From DATLFS01 sp035540935 (GTDB lineage: Bacteria > Actinomycetota > CADDZG01 > WHSQ01): a DNA stretch of 32,586 nucleotides. Numbering within the stretch: position 1 is the stretch's first letter; every line of letters begins with the position of its first letter. Made by a program: the position numbers and the translations under genes. Positions 6,535 to 15,576 of the stretch are shown one piece after another. The DNA lies in the NCBI GenBank assembly GCA_035540935.1, contig DATLFS010000043.1, positions 1 to 32,586 of the forward strand. Direction: 5' to 3'. The notes below the pieces were generated by a model. The model was given only the letters and a program-made list of their open reading frames with translations, had not been told where the DNA came from and searched no databases.

Positions 6535-7806
6535 CTACTCGAGGTAGTCGCGGAGCTTCTGGCTCCGCGAGGGGTGACGCAGCTTCGAGAGCGTCTTCGA
6601 CTCGATCTGACGGATGCGCTCGCGGGTCACGCCGAATTTCTTCCCGACGTCTTCCAACGTGCGCGGCTGCCCGTCGACCAGACCGAAGCGAAGCCGGATC
6701 ACTTCCTTCTCGCGCTCCGACAAGGTGTGGAGCACCGATTCGAGCTGCTGCTGCAGGAGCTTGAAGGAGGCGCGCTCGAGCGGGACGACAGCGTCGGAGT
6801 CTTCGATGAAGTCGCCGAGGTTCGAGTCCTCTTCCTCGCCGACCGGCGTCTCGAGCGACACCGGCTCCTGAGAGATCTTCTGGATCTCCCGCACCTTCTC
6901 CGGCGACAGCTCCATCTGCTCGCCGATCTCTTCTGCGGTCGGCTCACGGCCGAGGTCCTGGAGGAGCTGCCTCTGGATGCGCACCAGCTTGTTGATCGTT
7001 TCGACCATGTGCACGGGGATCCGGATGGTCCGTGCCTGGTCTGCGATCGCCCGCGTGATCGCCTGCCGGATCCACCACGTCGCGTAGGTCGAGAACTTGA
7101 ACCCCTTCGTGTAGTCGAACTTCTCGACCGCACGGATGAGACCGAGGTTCCCTTCCTGGATCAGGTCGAGGAAGGCCATGCCGCGTCCGACGTAACGCTT
7201 CGCTATCGAGACGACGAGGCGCAGGTTCGCCTCGACCAGATGCCTCTTCGCCCGCTGTCCGTCCCGCACCGTCCAGCGGAGCGCGTCGACCTCATCCTCG
7301 GAGAGCGACGCGCTCTCCTCGTCGAGCCGCTTCTCCGCCTCGAGCCCGGCATCGATGCGCATGGCGAGCTCGACCTCCTGCTGCGCGGTGAGGAGAGCTA
7401 CCTTTCCGATCTCCTTGAGGTACATGCGGACCGGGTCGTTCGTCGGCGCCTTGAGCGCCTGATCGACCTCACGCCGGGCGCGCCGGCGATCGTCTTCCTC
7501 GTCGACGACCGGTTCCGGCTCGGCCTCCCCCGCGGCTTCTTCTCGCAGGGCCTCTTCGTCCTCGACGATGTCGACGCCGAGCTCGATGAGCCGCCCGTAC
7601 ACGGCGTCGGTCTCATCGGGAGACAGATCGAGCGGCCCGAGACGCTCCGCGAGATCGGCCGCGGTGATGGAGCCCTCGCTCTTGGCCGCGCGCATGATGC
7701 GCTCGAGCTCTTCGGGCGTCGACGGAGCCGGAGGCGCGGCGACGGCCTCGTCCGCCACTCCCTGCGGGATGCCCTCCCCCTCGACGACCTCCGGCCTCTG
7801 CGACAT
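6535..7806 (-). CDS. rpoD: Primary RNA polymerase sigma factor (RpoD/SigA)
   Basis: The housekeeping sigma factor directs RNA polymerase to most promoters. The 423 aa carry a region 1.1-like N-terminus (STPEELERIMRAAKSEGSI), an acidic linker, and region 1.2 (DPVRMYLKEIGKVALLT). Region 2 includes NLRLVVSIAKRYVGRGMAFLDLIQEGN and YATWWIRQAI. Region 3 follows (IRIPVHMVETINKLVR), then region 4 with LSEREKEVIRLRFGL and the helix-turn-helix TLEDVGKKFGVTRERIRQIE. The spacing and 'GVTRERIRQIE' signature mark a group 1 factor. The start overlaps the dnaG stop by one base, so the pair is coupled as in the classical macromolecular synthesis operon. The spacer between regions 1.1 and 1.2 is rich in Glu and Arg, as in actinobacterial SigA. 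Confidence 0.97.
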   Translation of the reverse strand: MSQRPEVVEGEGIPQGVADEAVAAPPAPSTPEELERIMRAAKSEGSITAADLAERLGPLDLSPDETDAVYGRLIELGVDIVEDEEALREEAAGEAEPEPVVDEEDDRRRARREVDQALKAPTNDPVRMYLKEIGKVALLTAQQEVELAMRIDAGLEAEKRLDEESASLSEDEVDALRWTVRDGQRAKRHLVEANLRLVVSIAKRYVGRGMAFLDLIQEGNLGLIRAVEKFDYTKGFKFSTYATWWIRQAITRAIADQARTIRIPVHMVETINKLVRIQRQLLQDLGREPTAEEIGEQMELSPEKVREIQKISQEPVSLETPVGEEEDSNLGDFIEDSDAVVPLERASFKLLQQQLESVLHTLSEREKEVIRLRFGLVDGQPRTLEDVGKKFGVTRERIRQIESKTLSKLRHPSRSQKLRDYLE

Positions 7807-9608
7807 CAGGAGGCCTCTCGGGACCGCCGAAGCAGATCGCGACGCTGCGCCTCGAGGCCGACGAGCTGTGTGAAGAGCTCGTCGTGGCGCGCCGGATCCG
7901 TCAACGGGTTGATCTCCTGCAGCGTCGATCTGCGTTGCTTTATCTCGCGCTCGAGGGACATAGCACGGAGGCGCTCGAAGACCTCGTGCAGCGGCTCGGC
8001 TTCATCGTCCTGCCGGTCGTCGGTCGAAGAGAGGACGAGCTCGCTCAAGAGAGCTCGCGCTTCGGGGGAGAGTTGTCCGACGACCCGTCCTGCGAGCTCG
8101 TCGGCGCCTTCCGCGTGTGCGTCACGCGCCGCGGCGAAGAGCTCACGGCGCGCCGGAGAGGTGAAATCCCCCTCGTCCACCTGATCGAGGAAGGCGCCCG
8201 CGGTCTGCGTCCGCGTCACCAACAATCTGAGAGCCTCCCGTTCAAGTTTGACGTGACCCGGCAGCCGGCGCGTCGCTGCTGTGGATCCCCCCTGCGCGTC
8301 GCTACTCGTCCTCCGCTCCCCGAGCGACCTCTGGATCGCCTGCGGGTCGATCCCTATCCGGCGCGCTGCGAGAAATGCGTACTCGCCCCTCGCCACCGGA
8401 TCGGGGTGCCACCCTAGCACCTCGACCACAGCGTCCACGGCTCGCGCACGCGCCTCCGGCGTGTCCAAAGGGAGCTTCGCGAGCGTCTGCTCGAGCTTGA
8501 ACGACATGAGCGGCTGCGCCTCGTCGATGTAACGGCGGATCGTCTCGCCGCCTGCGCCGAGGGCGACGTCGGCGGGGTCCGACCCCGACGGCAGGGGCGC
8601 GACCAGAACCTCGATCCCGAGCTTGTGCTGGAGGTCGAACCCGCGCTCGGTTGCCCCCTTGCCGGCCTCGTCGGCATCGAACATCAACACGAGGCGCTGC
8701 GTGAACTTCTTCAACAGCTCGAAGTGCGACTCACCCAGCGCGACGCCGTTGGTCGCGACCGCCTGCTCGACACCGGCCTCGTGGAGCGCGATCACGTCGG
8801 TGTAGCCCTCGACGACGACCGCGGGATTCCCCCGCGCCAGTGTCGACTTCGCCCGGTGCAATCCGTACATGACGCGCGACTTCTGGAACACCGGCGTCTC
8901 GGACGAGTTCAGGTACTTCGGGCCATCGTCACCGGGCAGGACGCGTCCGCCGAAGCCCACCACATCGCCCTGATGAGACCGCGTGGGGAACATGAGCCGC
9001 CCGCGGAAGGTGTCGTAGAGACTGCCGTCGCGCTCGCTCTTCCGCGTGAGGGCGGCATCGATCAGGATCTCCTGCGAGAAGCGCTTGGCGAGCAGATGTC
9101 GCGTCAGGGCGTCCCGGCCCGGCGCGAAGCCCAGCTCCCACCGCTTCGCCACCTCTCGGTCGAAGCCGCGGGACTCGAGGTACGCGCGAGCGGGGGCTGC
9201 GGCCGGCGATGTCATGAGCTGCTCGTGGAAGAAGGCGGCGGCGGCCTCGTTCGCGGCGATGATCTGTAGCTTGCGGCCCTGCACTCCGCGGTCGCTCGCC
9301 CGCTGCTCTTCGTATCGCAGCTCGAATCCCTCACGACGAGCGAGCCACTCGACCGCCTCGGGGAACGTGAGCGTCTCGACCTTCTCGATGAAGTGGTAGA
9401 TGTTGCCGCCCTCGCCGCAGCCGAAGCAGAAGTAGAGGCCGCGGTTCGGGTCGACGCTGAACGAGGGCGTCTTCTCCGCGTGGAAGGGACAGAGCCCTTT
9501 GAAGGTGCTTCCGCCGGCCTTCTTGAGCCGGGTATACGCAGAGACGACGTCGATCATGTCGGCCCGCTCGCGAAGGAGGTCGATGTCCTCGTCTTTGATC
9601 TTCGCCAT
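7806..9608 (-). CDS. dnaG: DNA primase
   Basis: Primase synthesises RNA primers at the replication fork with DnaB. The 600-aa protein has an N-terminal CHC2 zinc finger (C40, H43, C61, C64 in CPFH...CFGC). The catalytic core follows, with TOPRIM motifs VVVEGYTDVIALHEAG and LMFDADEAGKGA supplying the metal-binding acids. A C-terminal helicase-interaction region ends the protein. Length and motif order are normal. The start ATG gives the typical MAKIKDEDIDLLRERADMID opening. dgt ends 50 bases upstream on the same strand and rpoD follows with a one-base overlap, so dgt, dnaG and rpoD may be co-transcribed. Confidence 0.97.
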   Translation of the reverse strand: MAKIKDEDIDLLRERADMIDVVSAYTRLKKAGGSTFKGLCPFHAEKTPSFSVDPNRGLYFCFGCGEGGNIYHFIEKVETLTFPEAVEWLARREGFELRYEEQRASDRGVQGRKLQIIAANEAAAAFFHEQLMTSPAAAPARAYLESRGFDREVAKRWELGFAPGRDALTRHLLAKRFSQEILIDAALTRKSERDGSLYDTFRGRLMFPTRSHQGDVVGFGGRVLPGDDGPKYLNSSETPVFQKSRVMYGLHRAKSTLARGNPAVVVEGYTDVIALHEAGVEQAVATNGVALGESHFELLKKFTQRLVLMFDADEAGKGATERGFDLQHKLGIEVLVAPLPSGSDPADVALGAGGETIRRYIDEAQPLMSFKLEQTLAKLPLDTPEARARAVDAVVEVLGWHPDPVARGEYAFLAARRIGIDPQAIQRSLGERRTSSDAQGGSTAATRRLPGHVKLEREALRLLVTRTQTAGAFLDQVDEGDFTSPARRELFAAARDAHAEGADELAGRVVGQLSPEARALLSELVLSSTDDRQDDEAEPLHEVFERLRAMSLEREIKQRRSTLQEINPLTDPARHDELFTQLVGLEAQRRDLLRRSREAS

Positions 9609-9658
9609 GGACTTCTAACGATCTCCGGGTGAACTACGACCGCCGCGGGGAAGCCGGG

Positions 9659-10645
9659 TCATCCTAATAGACCGCCGTCCGGGAAGCCGTCGCCGGACAA
9701 GTGCGTGTAGGCGCGCAGCGCGAACCGATCCGTCATCCCGGCGACATAGTCGACGGCCCGCTGACGTCCGTCGGGAGCGGAGGAGGGAGACTCCGGCTCG
9801 TCCTGTGCATGGTGTTGCAGGAGTGTCATGAGGATCGTGCGCACGCGGTCTCGCGTCTCCGGCGCGACACGCCCCAGATACACCCGCTCGAACAGGAACG
9901 AACGCGTCTCGGCCATCGCGTCGAAGACCTCCGGCGTCATGCGTATCTCGCTCCCGCCGGCCGATGCAGTCACCAGATCGCCGACCATCCGGTGGATGCG
10001 CTCGGAATGGGTGGCGCCCAGAACCTCGGTGGTAGCGCGGGGCAGATCGGCATGGTCGAGGATGCCGGCGCGCACGGCGTCGTCTATGTCGTGGTTGAGA
10101 TAGGCGATGCGGTCGGCGAACCGCGCGATCTGCCCTTCGAGCGTCTCCGGCATCGGCATCGACCAGGTGTGGTTGGCGATCCCGTCGCGTACCTCCCACG
10201 TCAGATTCAGGTCTTCCAAGACCTCCACGATGCGGACGCTCTGGAGGTTGTGCCGGAAGCCGGGGCTGAACTCCGCTACGACCTCCTCACCGAGATGGCC
10301 GAACGGCGTATGGCCGAGGTCGTGGCCGAGACAGATCGCCTCGGTGAGGTCCTCGTTGAGCCGCAGCGCCCGGGCGATCGTGCGCGCGACCTGCGTCACC
10401 TCGAGGGTGTGGGTGAGGCGGACCCGGTAATGGTCCCCCTCCGGCGCGAGAAACACCTGCGTCTTGTGCGCCAGCCGGCGGAATGCCTTCGCATGGACGA
10501 TCCGGTCGCGGTCGCGCTGGAAGCAGGTGCGAAGGTCGTCCTCTTGCTCGAGGCGGTCGCGGCCCTTGCTCTCGGCCGCGCGCCGGGCACGCTCGGAGAG
10601 CCATCGGGTCTCCCAGGTCTCGGTTTCGACGCGCGGCGTGGGCAC
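9659..10645 (-). CDS. dgt: dGTP triphosphohydrolase-like protein (dGTPase)
   Basis: An HD-domain phosphohydrolase that cleaves dNTPs, typically dGTP, to the nucleoside and triphosphate, controlling nucleotide pools. Metal ligands are visible as His79 (VRLTHTLEV), His108-Asp109 (CLGHDLGHTPFGH) and the later Asp in FADRIAYLNHDIDD. RRLAHKTQV precedes them. Length is 328 aa, short as in the 'type 2' dGTPases of actinobacteria. I chose the GTG at 10645. The frame stays open far upstream to 11509, but those codons run antisense through the divergent secreted-protein gene and do not look like dGTPase. TACGTT stands six bases before the GTG, suggesting a leaderless transcript. dnaG follows after 50 bases. 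Confidence 0.92.
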   Translation of the reverse strand: MPTPRVETETWETRWLSERARRAAESKGRDRLEQEDDLRTCFQRDRDRIVHAKAFRRLAHKTQVFLAPEGDHYRVRLTHTLEVTQVARTIARALRLNEDLTEAICLGHDLGHTPFGHLGEEVVAEFSPGFRHNLQSVRIVEVLEDLNLTWEVRDGIANHTWSMPMPETLEGQIARFADRIAYLNHDIDDAVRAGILDHADLPRATTEVLGATHSERIHRMVGDLVTASAGGSEIRMTPEVFDAMAETRSFLFERVYLGRVAPETRDRVRTILMTLLQHHAQDEPESPSSAPDGRQRAVDYVAGMTDRFALRAYTHLSGDGFPDGGLLG

Positions 10646-10651
10646 GCGAGC

Positions 10652-10657
10652 AACGTA
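10652..10657 (-). promoter_or_regulatory. Putative -10 element of dgt, leaderless arrangement
   Basis: On the minus strand TACGTT is followed by six bases and the GTG start. There is no ribosome binding site in the usual place, so transcription probably begins at the start codon. A good -35 is not visible. Confidence 0.45.
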
Positions 10658-10693
10658 GCACCGCCTCGCGACGGACCCACCTGCCGCCGCCGC

Positions 10694-10699
10694 TACTAT
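10694..10699 (+). promoter_or_regulatory. Putative -10 element of the secreted-protein gene
   Basis: TACTAT would place the transcription start near 10706, giving about 33 bases of leader with a strong GGGGGGAG ribosome binding site before the ATG at 10739. The -35 region is not conserved. Confidence 0.45.
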
Positions 10700-10738
10700 G
10701 GATGTGCCCGAAGACGCCAGCCGAGGGGGGAGAAGCGC

Positions 10739-11404
10739 ATGTCGGCACGGATCGCGGCGCTGGCCGCCCTTTCGCTCGTCGTGCTGCTCGGAGCGCCCGC
10801 CCACGCGCGCCAGATGCGGGTCCAAGACGAGCCGGCGACGAGTGAGAACGTCGCCGCGGACGAGACCCTGCAGGGATGCAGCAAGAAGAGGCAGCGGTCC
10901 GGCGGAGAGGTCGTGGGTGTCTTCGAGATATGCGTGCAGTGGTACCGCCTCGATCCCACCACTGAGACCGACCCCGACAACGACTACGGCGCCATGTGGG
11001 TGAAGGCGCGCGTCGACGCGAAGAACGGTTGGTGCACGCGGGCGATGAAGGTCGAGACGGTGTTGCCGGAGGAGGGGGCGCTGGCGAAGGCGCCGCGGCC
11101 GGGCAGGAAGGTGACGGTCGATGCCGGCTCGGAGCGCACGAGGACGCGTCTCGAACTCGATGCCGAAGGACTGGCCGCCGAACCCGGCCAGATACGGCAG
11201 GGCTATCTCGTGCGGAAGGGCACGATGCGCAGCCGCTTCAATGCCGATACGAGAAGCTTCCGGGTGCGCTGGATCGGCGGCTCGCCACACGCGATCGCCG
11301 TGGCGAAGGGCGTCGAGCTCGTCTGGGAATCGGGCGGCGCGCCGTGGGTGCCCTCCCCCGAGGACGGACCGGCCGTCTTCGCCACCTTCCGCCAAGGCTG
11401 CTGA
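10739..11404 (+). CDS. Secreted four-cysteine protein of unknown function
   Basis: A 221-aa protein with a classical signal peptide: basic start MSAR, a hydrophobic core of about 15 residues and a likely signal peptidase I site after AHA (residue 23). The mature part has exactly four cysteines, in QGCSKK, FEICVQW, NGWCTRAM and the C-terminal RQGC. Two disulfides in an exported, probably beta-rich domain are plausible. A conserved-looking core reads WYRLDPTTETDPDNDYGAMW. I do not recognise the family. The ATG is supported by GGGGGGAG upstream. The gene stands alone, divergent from dgt and convergent with ppdK, so context gives no function. Its stop lies inside a hairpin shared with ppdK. Confidence 0.75.
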   Translation: MSARIAALAALSLVVLLGAPAHARQMRVQDEPATSENVAADETLQGCSKKRQRSGGEVVGVFEICVQWYRLDPTTETDPDNDYGAMWVKARVDAKNGWCTRAMKVETVLPEEGALAKAPRPGRKVTVDAGSERTRTRLELDAEGLAAEPGQIRQGYLVRKGTMRSRFNADTRSFRVRWIGGSPHAIAVAKGVELVWESGGAPWVPSPEDGPAVFATFRQGC

Positions 11405-11420
11405 GGAGCCGCTCAGCAGC
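11397..11420. terminator. Bidirectional hairpin between convergent genes
   Basis: GCTGCTGAG (11397-11405) pairs perfectly with CTCAGCAGC (11412-11420) around a 6-base loop. The left arm contains the stop codon of the secreted-protein gene, and the right arm directly abuts the ppdK stop. It is well placed to limit both transcripts. No U-tract. Confidence 0.65.
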
Positions 11421-14132
11421 TCACCTGGAGGTGGTCTCCGCCTCTCCCAGGACCGCCTGCGCGGCCGCGAGGCGCGCCGTAGGTATGCGGAACGGCGAAC
11501 AGGAGACATAGTCGAGGCCGAGCGTCTCGCAGAAGACGACGGACGCAGGATCGCCGCCGTGCTCGCCGCAGATGCCGAAGTGCATATCGGGGTTCGCCGC
11601 CCGAGCCTCCTCGACCGCGATCCGCATCAAGCGACCGACGCCCGGCTCGTCGATCGTGACGAACGGGTTCGCCGGAACCAGCTTCCGCTCTTCGTACAGC
11701 GCGAGGAACTTTCCGATGTCGTCGCGCGAAAAGCCGAAAGCCGTCTGGGATAGGTCGTTCGTCCCGAACGAGAAGAAGTCGGCGTGCTCTGCGATCTCGC
11801 CCGCGCATACCGCCGCTCGCGGCAACTCGATCATCGTCCCGAAAGGGATGTCGAGGTCAACGCCGGCCTTGTCGATGATGCGTCTCGCCACCGGCTCGAG
11901 CTCCTCGCGCATCTGCCCCAGCTCCTCCGCGGCCGCGACCAGCGGGATCATGATCTCGGGCCGCGGGTTTTTCCCCTGTTTGCGCAACCGCACGGCGGCC
12001 TCCGCGATGGCGCGGACCTGCATCGCGTAGAGGCCCGGCTTCACGATGCCGAGCCTGACGCCGCGCAGGCCGAGCATCGGGTTCGCCTCGTGAAGCTCCC
12101 GCACCTTCGCGAGCAAGGCCTTGCGCTCGCCTAGTCGCCGCTTGGCCATCTTGGTCGCGCCCGCCTCCGCCAGCGCCACCTCGACCTCGAGGTCGACGAG
12201 GTTCGGGAGGAACTCGTGCAGCGGAGGATCGAGCAGGCGCACCGTCACCGGGAGGCCGTCCATCGCCTTGAAGATCCCGATGAAATCCTTGCGCTGGAGC
12301 GGCAGGAGGACGTCGTAGGCCTCCTGCTCGTCCTGCTCGGTCTCGGCGAAGATCATCCTGCGCACGGCTTCGACCCGCTCCTCGCCCATGAACATGTGCT
12401 CCGTCCGGCAGAGGCCGATCCCCTGCGCGCCGCGAGCGCGGGCGTTCTTGGCCTGCTCGGGCGTGTCCGCGTTCGCGCGCACCCTCAGGCGGCGGGCGCC
12501 GTCGGCCACCTGCATGAATCGCTCGAACGACTCCCACAACGGTTCACGGCGCGACTTCTTGCTGCCGAGCATCGCGGCCTCGAGCGGCGACGGCTCCGTA
12601 TCCAGGCGCTCGAGGTAGACCGTCCCGTCGGTCCCGTCGATCGTGATCCAGTCGCCCTCCTGGGCGCGGCGTCCGTCGACGGTGAAGCGACGGGCCGCGC
12701 GGTCGATGCGGATCGCGTCGGCGCCGCACACGGCGGGGATGCCTTCGCCCCGAGCGACGACCGCCGCGTGCGAGTTGGTGCCCCCCGCAGAGGTGAGGAT
12801 GCCCTGGCTCGCCACCATCCCGTGGTAGTCGTCGGGATTGGTCTCGCGGCGCACGAGGATGACCGCTTCACCGCGGGCGGCCCACTCGGCAGCGTCGTCT
12901 GCGGAGAAGACGACCCGTCCGACGGCCGCGCCCGGAGACGCGTTCAGTCCCCGTGCCGCGGGTTCGACCGATGACTTCAGGTCGGACTTGATGGCCGGTT
13001 TGAACAGCTCGTCGAGCTTGTCGGCGGTCAGGCGATCGCGTACCACCGTGGGCTCGTCGACCAAGCCCTCCTCGAGCATGTCCCGGGCGATCTCCCATTC
13101 GGCCCTTGCGGTGCGCTTCCCCACGCGCGTCTGAAGGAGCCAGAGACGCCCCCGCTCGATCGTGAACTCGATGTCGCACATGTCGCGGAAGTGCTTCTCG
13201 AGCGCCTCCATGTGCTGCTGCAGCTCGTCCCACGCCTCCGCGTTGAGGTCTTGAAGATCGTCGAGGGGCAAGGTGTTGCGGATACCTGCGACGACGTCTT
13301 CACCCTGCGCGTTGGGGAGGTAGTCACCGTACGGCCGCTTCTCGCCACTGGCGGGATCGCGCGTGAAGGCGACGCCGGTACCGGAGTCCTCGCCCATGTT
13401 CCCGAACACCATCGCCTGCACGTTCACGGCCGTCCCCAACTCGTCCGGGATCCGGTTGCGGCGGCGGTAGTCGCGGGCACGCTTATTGTTCCACGAGCGG
13501 AAAACGGCTTCGATCGCCAGCGTCAGTTGCTCGTCGGGATCCTGCGGGAAGTCGCGTCCCGCGTGTTTGCCGACGATCGTCTTGAACCTCCGGACGAGCG
13601 TCCGTAGATCCTTCGTCTCGAGATCGACGTCGTTCGCGACGCCCTTCTTCTCCTTCGCGGCATCGAGGGCGTCGGCGAACGCTTCGTCGTCCACGCCGAG
13701 CACCGTGTGACCGAACATCTGCACGAGCCGGCGATAGGAGTCCCAAGCGAACCGCTCGGAGCCCGTCTGGGCGGCGAGACCCTCGACGCTCTCGTCGTTC
13801 AGCCCCACGTTGAGGACCGTGTCCATCATCCCCGGCATCGAGAACGGTGCGCCGGACCGAACGGAGACCAGCAGCGGGTCGGACGGGTCGCCGAGGGTCC
13901 GCCCCATCGTCTCCTCGAGCGTCTTGCGGTGCTCGGCCACCTCATCGAGCAATCCTTCGGGGAACACACCGCCGAGCCTGGTGTACTCGTTGCATGCCTC
14001 GCACGTGATCGTGAACCCGGGGGGGACCGGCAGCCCGAGGTTCGTCATCTCGGCGAGATTCGCCCCTTTGCCGCCGAGCAGGTATTTCTGCGACGCATCT
14101 CCCTCGCGGAAGTCGTAGACCCACTTCGCCAC
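11421..14132 (-). CDS. ppdK: Pyruvate phosphate dikinase
   Basis: Interconverts pyruvate, ATP and phosphate with phosphoenolpyruvate, AMP and pyrophosphate, linking glycolysis and gluconeogenesis. The ~903-aa protein starts VAKWVYDFREGD and has the ATP-grasp N-terminal region (LGGKGANLAEMTNLGLPVPPG). The swivelling phosphohistidine domain has the catalytic His in GGTNSHAAVVARG. The C-terminal PEP/pyruvate barrel has GLCRTEHMF, PFGTMIELPRAA, FFSFGTNDLSQ and GICGEHGGDP. I prefer the GTG at 14132, which has GGGGGAG eight bases upstream. An ATG at 14162 has no such site and adds ten residues. glyS lies 56 bases upstream on the same strand. No PPDK regulatory protein gene is in the window. Confidence 0.96.
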   Translation of the reverse strand: MAKWVYDFREGDASQKYLLGGKGANLAEMTNLGLPVPPGFTITCEACNEYTRLGGVFPEGLLDEVAEHRKTLEETMGRTLGDPSDPLLVSVRSGAPFSMPGMMDTVLNVGLNDESVEGLAAQTGSERFAWDSYRRLVQMFGHTVLGVDDEAFADALDAAKEKKGVANDVDLETKDLRTLVRRFKTIVGKHAGRDFPQDPDEQLTLAIEAVFRSWNNKRARDYRRRNRIPDELGTAVNVQAMVFGNMGEDSGTGVAFTRDPASGEKRPYGDYLPNAQGEDVVAGIRNTLPLDDLQDLNAEAWDELQQHMEALEKHFRDMCDIEFTIERGRLWLLQTRVGKRTARAEWEIARDMLEEGLVDEPTVVRDRLTADKLDELFKPAIKSDLKSSVEPAARGLNASPGAAVGRVVFSADDAAEWAARGEAVILVRRETNPDDYHGMVASQGILTSAGGTNSHAAVVARGEGIPAVCGADAIRIDRAARRFTVDGRRAQEGDWITIDGTDGTVYLERLDTEPSPLEAAMLGSKKSRREPLWESFERFMQVADGARRLRVRANADTPEQAKNARARGAQGIGLCRTEHMFMGEERVEAVRRMIFAETEQDEQEAYDVLLPLQRKDFIGIFKAMDGLPVTVRLLDPPLHEFLPNLVDLEVEVALAEAGATKMAKRRLGERKALLAKVRELHEANPMLGLRGVRLGIVKPGLYAMQVRAIAEAAVRLRKQGKNPRPEIMIPLVAAAEELGQMREELEPVARRIIDKAGVDLDIPFGTMIELPRAAVCAGEIAEHADFFSFGTNDLSQTAFGFSRDDIGKFLALYEERKLVPANPFVTIDEPGVGRLMRIAVEEARAANPDMHFGICGEHGGDPASVVFCETLGLDYVSCSPFRIPTARLAAAQAVLGEAETTSR

Positions 14133-14188
14133 CTCTGCGCTCCCCCTCTCCGAGTGCGGCATCCGGCGTCTGCGGTCGCGGGAGCCGA

Positions 14189-15514
14189 TCAGCTCTCGAA
14201 GCGCTTGCTTACGTAGTCGACGACCGCGTCGACGGCGATCCTCTCCTGCTCCATCGAATCCCGGTCCCGCACGGTGACCTGGCTGTCTTCCAGAGTGTCG
14301 AAGTCGACGGTGACGCAGAACGGCGTGCCCACCTCGTCCTGCCGCCGGTAGCGCCGCCCGATCGATCCCGTCACGTCGAAGTCGGTCACGAAGTGCGGTC
14401 GCAAGCTCTCGGCCAGCTTCTCGGCAACGGGTGTGAGGTCGGCGTGCTTGCTGAGCGGGAGGACGGCCACCTTGTACGGCGTGAGTCGCTTGTCGAGACG
14501 CAGGACCGTGCGCTTCTCCGTCTTACCGGAGGCGGTCGGCGCCTCCTCCTCCCGGTAGGCGTCGATCAGGAAGGCCAGCGTGCACCGCTCGACCCCCAGC
14601 GCCGGCTCGACGACGAACGGAACGTACTTCTCGTCCGTCTCCTGATCGAAATAGACGATCTCCTGCCCGGAGTGCTCCGCATGCGCTTTGAGGTCGAAGT
14701 CGGTGCGGTTGGCGATACCTTCCAGCTCGCTCCATCCCATCCCCGGGAAGTCGTACTCGATGTCGTGCGTCTCCTTCGCGTAATGCGACAGCTCGTCTTC
14801 TTCGTGCTTCCGGAGGCGGATCTTCTCTCGCCGGATCCCGAGATCGAGGAACCATCGCATCCGCTCTTCGAGCCAGTAGGCGTGCCACTCCTCGTCGGTT
14901 CCGGGCTTGACGAAGAACTCCATCTCCATCTGTTCGAACTCGCGCGTTCGGAAGACGAAGTTCCCGGGTGTGATCTCGTTGCGGAAGGACTTCCCCTGTT
15001 GCGCTATCCCGAAGGGGATCTTCTTCCGTGAGGTCGTCTGAACGGTGAGGTAATCGACGAACATCCCCTGCGCCGTCTCGGGCCGCAGGTAGACCGCGTG
15101 GGCGGAGTCTTCGACGGGGCCCATGTACGTCTTGAACATGAGGTTGAACTGCCTCGGCTCCGTCCACGAACCGGCGCCGCAGTCGGGACACGACTTCGTG
15201 AGATCGATGTGGTCGGCGCGGAAGCGGTGATGGCAATTGGTGCATTCGACGAGCGGGTCCGTGAACGTCGCCACGTGCCCGGACGCCTCCCAGACCCGCG
15301 GGGACATCAGGATCGAGGACTCCAGCCCCACGACGTCGGGCCTCAGGTGCACCATCGAGCGCCACCACTCGTTCTTGACGTTCCGCTTGAGCTCCACGCC
15401 GAGCGGGCCCCAATCCCAGGCCGAGCGGAGCCCGCCGTAGATCTCACTGGAGGGGAACACGATGCCGCGGCGCTTGCAGAGATTGACGATCGTGTCCATG
15501 GTGACGTCGGCCAT
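14189..15514 (-). CDS. glyS: Glycyl-tRNA synthetase, dimeric (alpha2) type
   Basis: A class II synthetase that charges tRNA-Gly. The 441-aa protein opens MADVTMDTIVNLCKRRGIVFPSS as in the single-chain bacterial/eukaryotic type. It carries a zinc-binding pair (CTNCHHRF and SCPDCG), motif 2 around FRNEITPGNFVFRTREFEQMEMEFF, motif 3 with GVERCTLAFLIDAY, and a C-terminal anticodon-binding domain (YKVAVLPLSKH). Two in-frame ATGs lie upstream (15526, 15523), but they overlap a TATGAT -10-like element. The ATG at 15514 follows that element by seven bases, so a leaderless start there fits best. ppdK follows on the same strand; the CNNM operon is divergent. Confidence 0.94.
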   Translation of the reverse strand: MADVTMDTIVNLCKRRGIVFPSSEIYGGLRSAWDWGPLGVELKRNVKNEWWRSMVHLRPDVVGLESSILMSPRVWEASGHVATFTDPLVECTNCHHRFRADHIDLTKSCPDCGAGSWTEPRQFNLMFKTYMGPVEDSAHAVYLRPETAQGMFVDYLTVQTTSRKKIPFGIAQQGKSFRNEITPGNFVFRTREFEQMEMEFFVKPGTDEEWHAYWLEERMRWFLDLGIRREKIRLRKHEEDELSHYAKETHDIEYDFPGMGWSELEGIANRTDFDLKAHAEHSGQEIVYFDQETDEKYVPFVVEPALGVERCTLAFLIDAYREEEAPTASGKTEKRTVLRLDKRLTPYKVAVLPLSKHADLTPVAEKLAESLRPHFVTDFDVTGSIGRRYRRQDEVGTPFCVTVDFDTLEDSQVTVRDRDSMEQERIAVDAVVDYVSKRFES

Positions 15515-15521
15515 GTCGGGC

Positions 15522-15527
15522 ATCATA
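15522..15527 (-). promoter_or_regulatory. Putative -10 element of glyS, leaderless arrangement
   Basis: TATGAT on the minus strand (one mismatch to TATAAT) is followed by seven bases and the ATG at 15514. No ribosome binding site is seen. The -35 position lacks a consensus. Confidence 0.5.
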
Positions 15528-15576
15528 GTGGCCGTGGAAGGCTGTAGACCCTGCGGCAGGACGAGGTAACGACGCC

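Noticed and set aside
6574..8184. 536-codon plus-strand frame
   Set aside because: It is the antisense of rpoD and dnaG, with no recognisable domain. Both real genes carry complete conserved motifs.
10646..11509. Extension of the dgt reading frame upstream to 11509
   Set aside because: It is antisense to the secreted-protein gene with its signal peptide and ribosome binding site, and the extra residues do not resemble a dGTPase.
14133..14162. Earlier ATG start for ppdK at 14162
   Set aside because: No ribosome binding site stands before it, while GGGGGAG is well placed for the GTG at 14132, and PPDK proteins normally open near WVYDF.
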